Positions 13,623 through 13,724 of a stretch of 13,724 nt of DNA are shown here, in pieces (within the stretch, counting starts at the first letter, position 1; each line of letters opens with the position of its first letter). The stretch comes from DATHWB01 sp040902855. Lineage in GTDB: Bacteria; Actinomycetota; Acidimicrobiia; Spongiisociales; ZC4RG35. The notes below the pieces were generated by a model. The model had not been told where the DNA came from, made no database searches, and saw nothing but the letters and a program-made list of their open reading frames with translations. The DNA lies in contig JBBDWN010000153.1 in assembly GCA_040902855.1 (NCBI GenBank), positions 1-13,724 of the forward strand, written 5' to 3'. The position numbers and the translations under genes were made by a program.

Positions 13623-13628
13623 TAGACT
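13623..13628 (+). promoter_or_regulatory. Possible -10 box of the tRNA-Ala gene
   Basis: TAGACT lies 15 bases before the tRNA 5' end and matches TATAAT at four positions. No good -35 element is visible at 17 bases. Confidence 0.3.
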
Positions 13629-13643
13629 CGCCGTTCCCCAACT

Positions 13644-13717
13644 GGGGCTGTAGCTCAGCCTGGCAGAGCACTTGCATGGCATGCAAGGGGTCAGGGGTTC
13701 AAATCCCCTCAGCTCCA
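13644..13717 (+). tRNA. tRNA-Ala (anticodon GGC)
   Basis: 74 bases that fold into a full cloverleaf. The acceptor stem GGGGCTG/CAGCTCC contains the G3-U70 wobble pair that marks alanine tRNAs. The D stem is GCTC/GAGC. The anticodon stem CTTGC/GCAAG carries loop ATGGCAT with anticodon GGC at 13678-13680. The T stem AGGGG/CCCCT has loop TTCAAAT. The discriminator base is A, and CCA is not encoded (A is followed by CAT). It reads GCC and GCU codons. Confidence 0.97.
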
Positions 13718-13724
13718 CATCACG

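Noticed and set aside
13359..13718. Minus-strand open frame of 119 codons opening with MELRGFEPLTPC
   Set aside because: Its first part is the antisense of the tRNA-Ala gene, a well-known source of false proteins, and the rest is antisense to rsfS.

Overview
The window is a high-GC, gene-dense piece of a bacterial chromosome, most likely from the Actinomycetota and perhaps Acidimicrobiia-like. That placement is an inference from base composition, the split TrkA pair (compare mycobacterial CeoB/CeoC), the GTG starts, the stop/start overlaps and the nadD-rsfS pairing. No phage, transposase or CRISPR signal is visible. A block of exactly 100 Ns shows that this is a draft scaffold.

Left block (about 1-6606, all minus strand): a seven-gene potassium-uptake array. 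In transcription order it holds a full-length TrkA (two RCK units), a TrkH pore subunit, two single-unit TrkA-like proteins, an unlisted 40-residue membrane peptide, a second TrkH interrupted by the N gap, and a secreted or membrane-anchored OB-fold-like protein. Five of the six junctions are 4-base stop/start overlaps or a 1-base gap; the sixth is 33 bases. The window therefore appears to encode two Trk-type systems, one with a fused and one with a split TrkA, in one transcription unit. The array ends in a cluster of G/C-rich hairpins with a repeated unit (1-133).

Middle block (6607-9480, plus strand): divergent from the Trk array are a MoxR-type AAA+ ATPase and a CoxE-like von Willebrand A protein, a chaperone-like pair, followed by a stand-alone CheY-like receiver protein. 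A minus-strand GNAT acetyltransferase gene converges on the receiver gene and overlaps it by 59 bases.

Right block: a minus-strand operon (12014 to 9422) carries two GAPDH paralogues and the acetyltransferase. The first GAPDH has Asn in place of the catalytic Cys and has lost a phosphate-binding Arg, while the second is intact; they overlap by 4 bases. Divergent from it, on the plus strand, lie a degenerate M23 peptidase-like protein, nadD (NAD synthesis), rsfS (ribosome silencing factor) and a tRNA-Ala(GGC).

No stretch of more than 300 bases lacks a gene. The longest intergenic regions are 12015-12165 (divergent promoter region) and 1-112 (hairpin and repeat cluster). The most interesting items are the coupled small membrane peptide in the Trk array, the Cys-less GAPDH translated next to an active GAPDH, and the hairpin repeat that supplies the 3' end of a gene.
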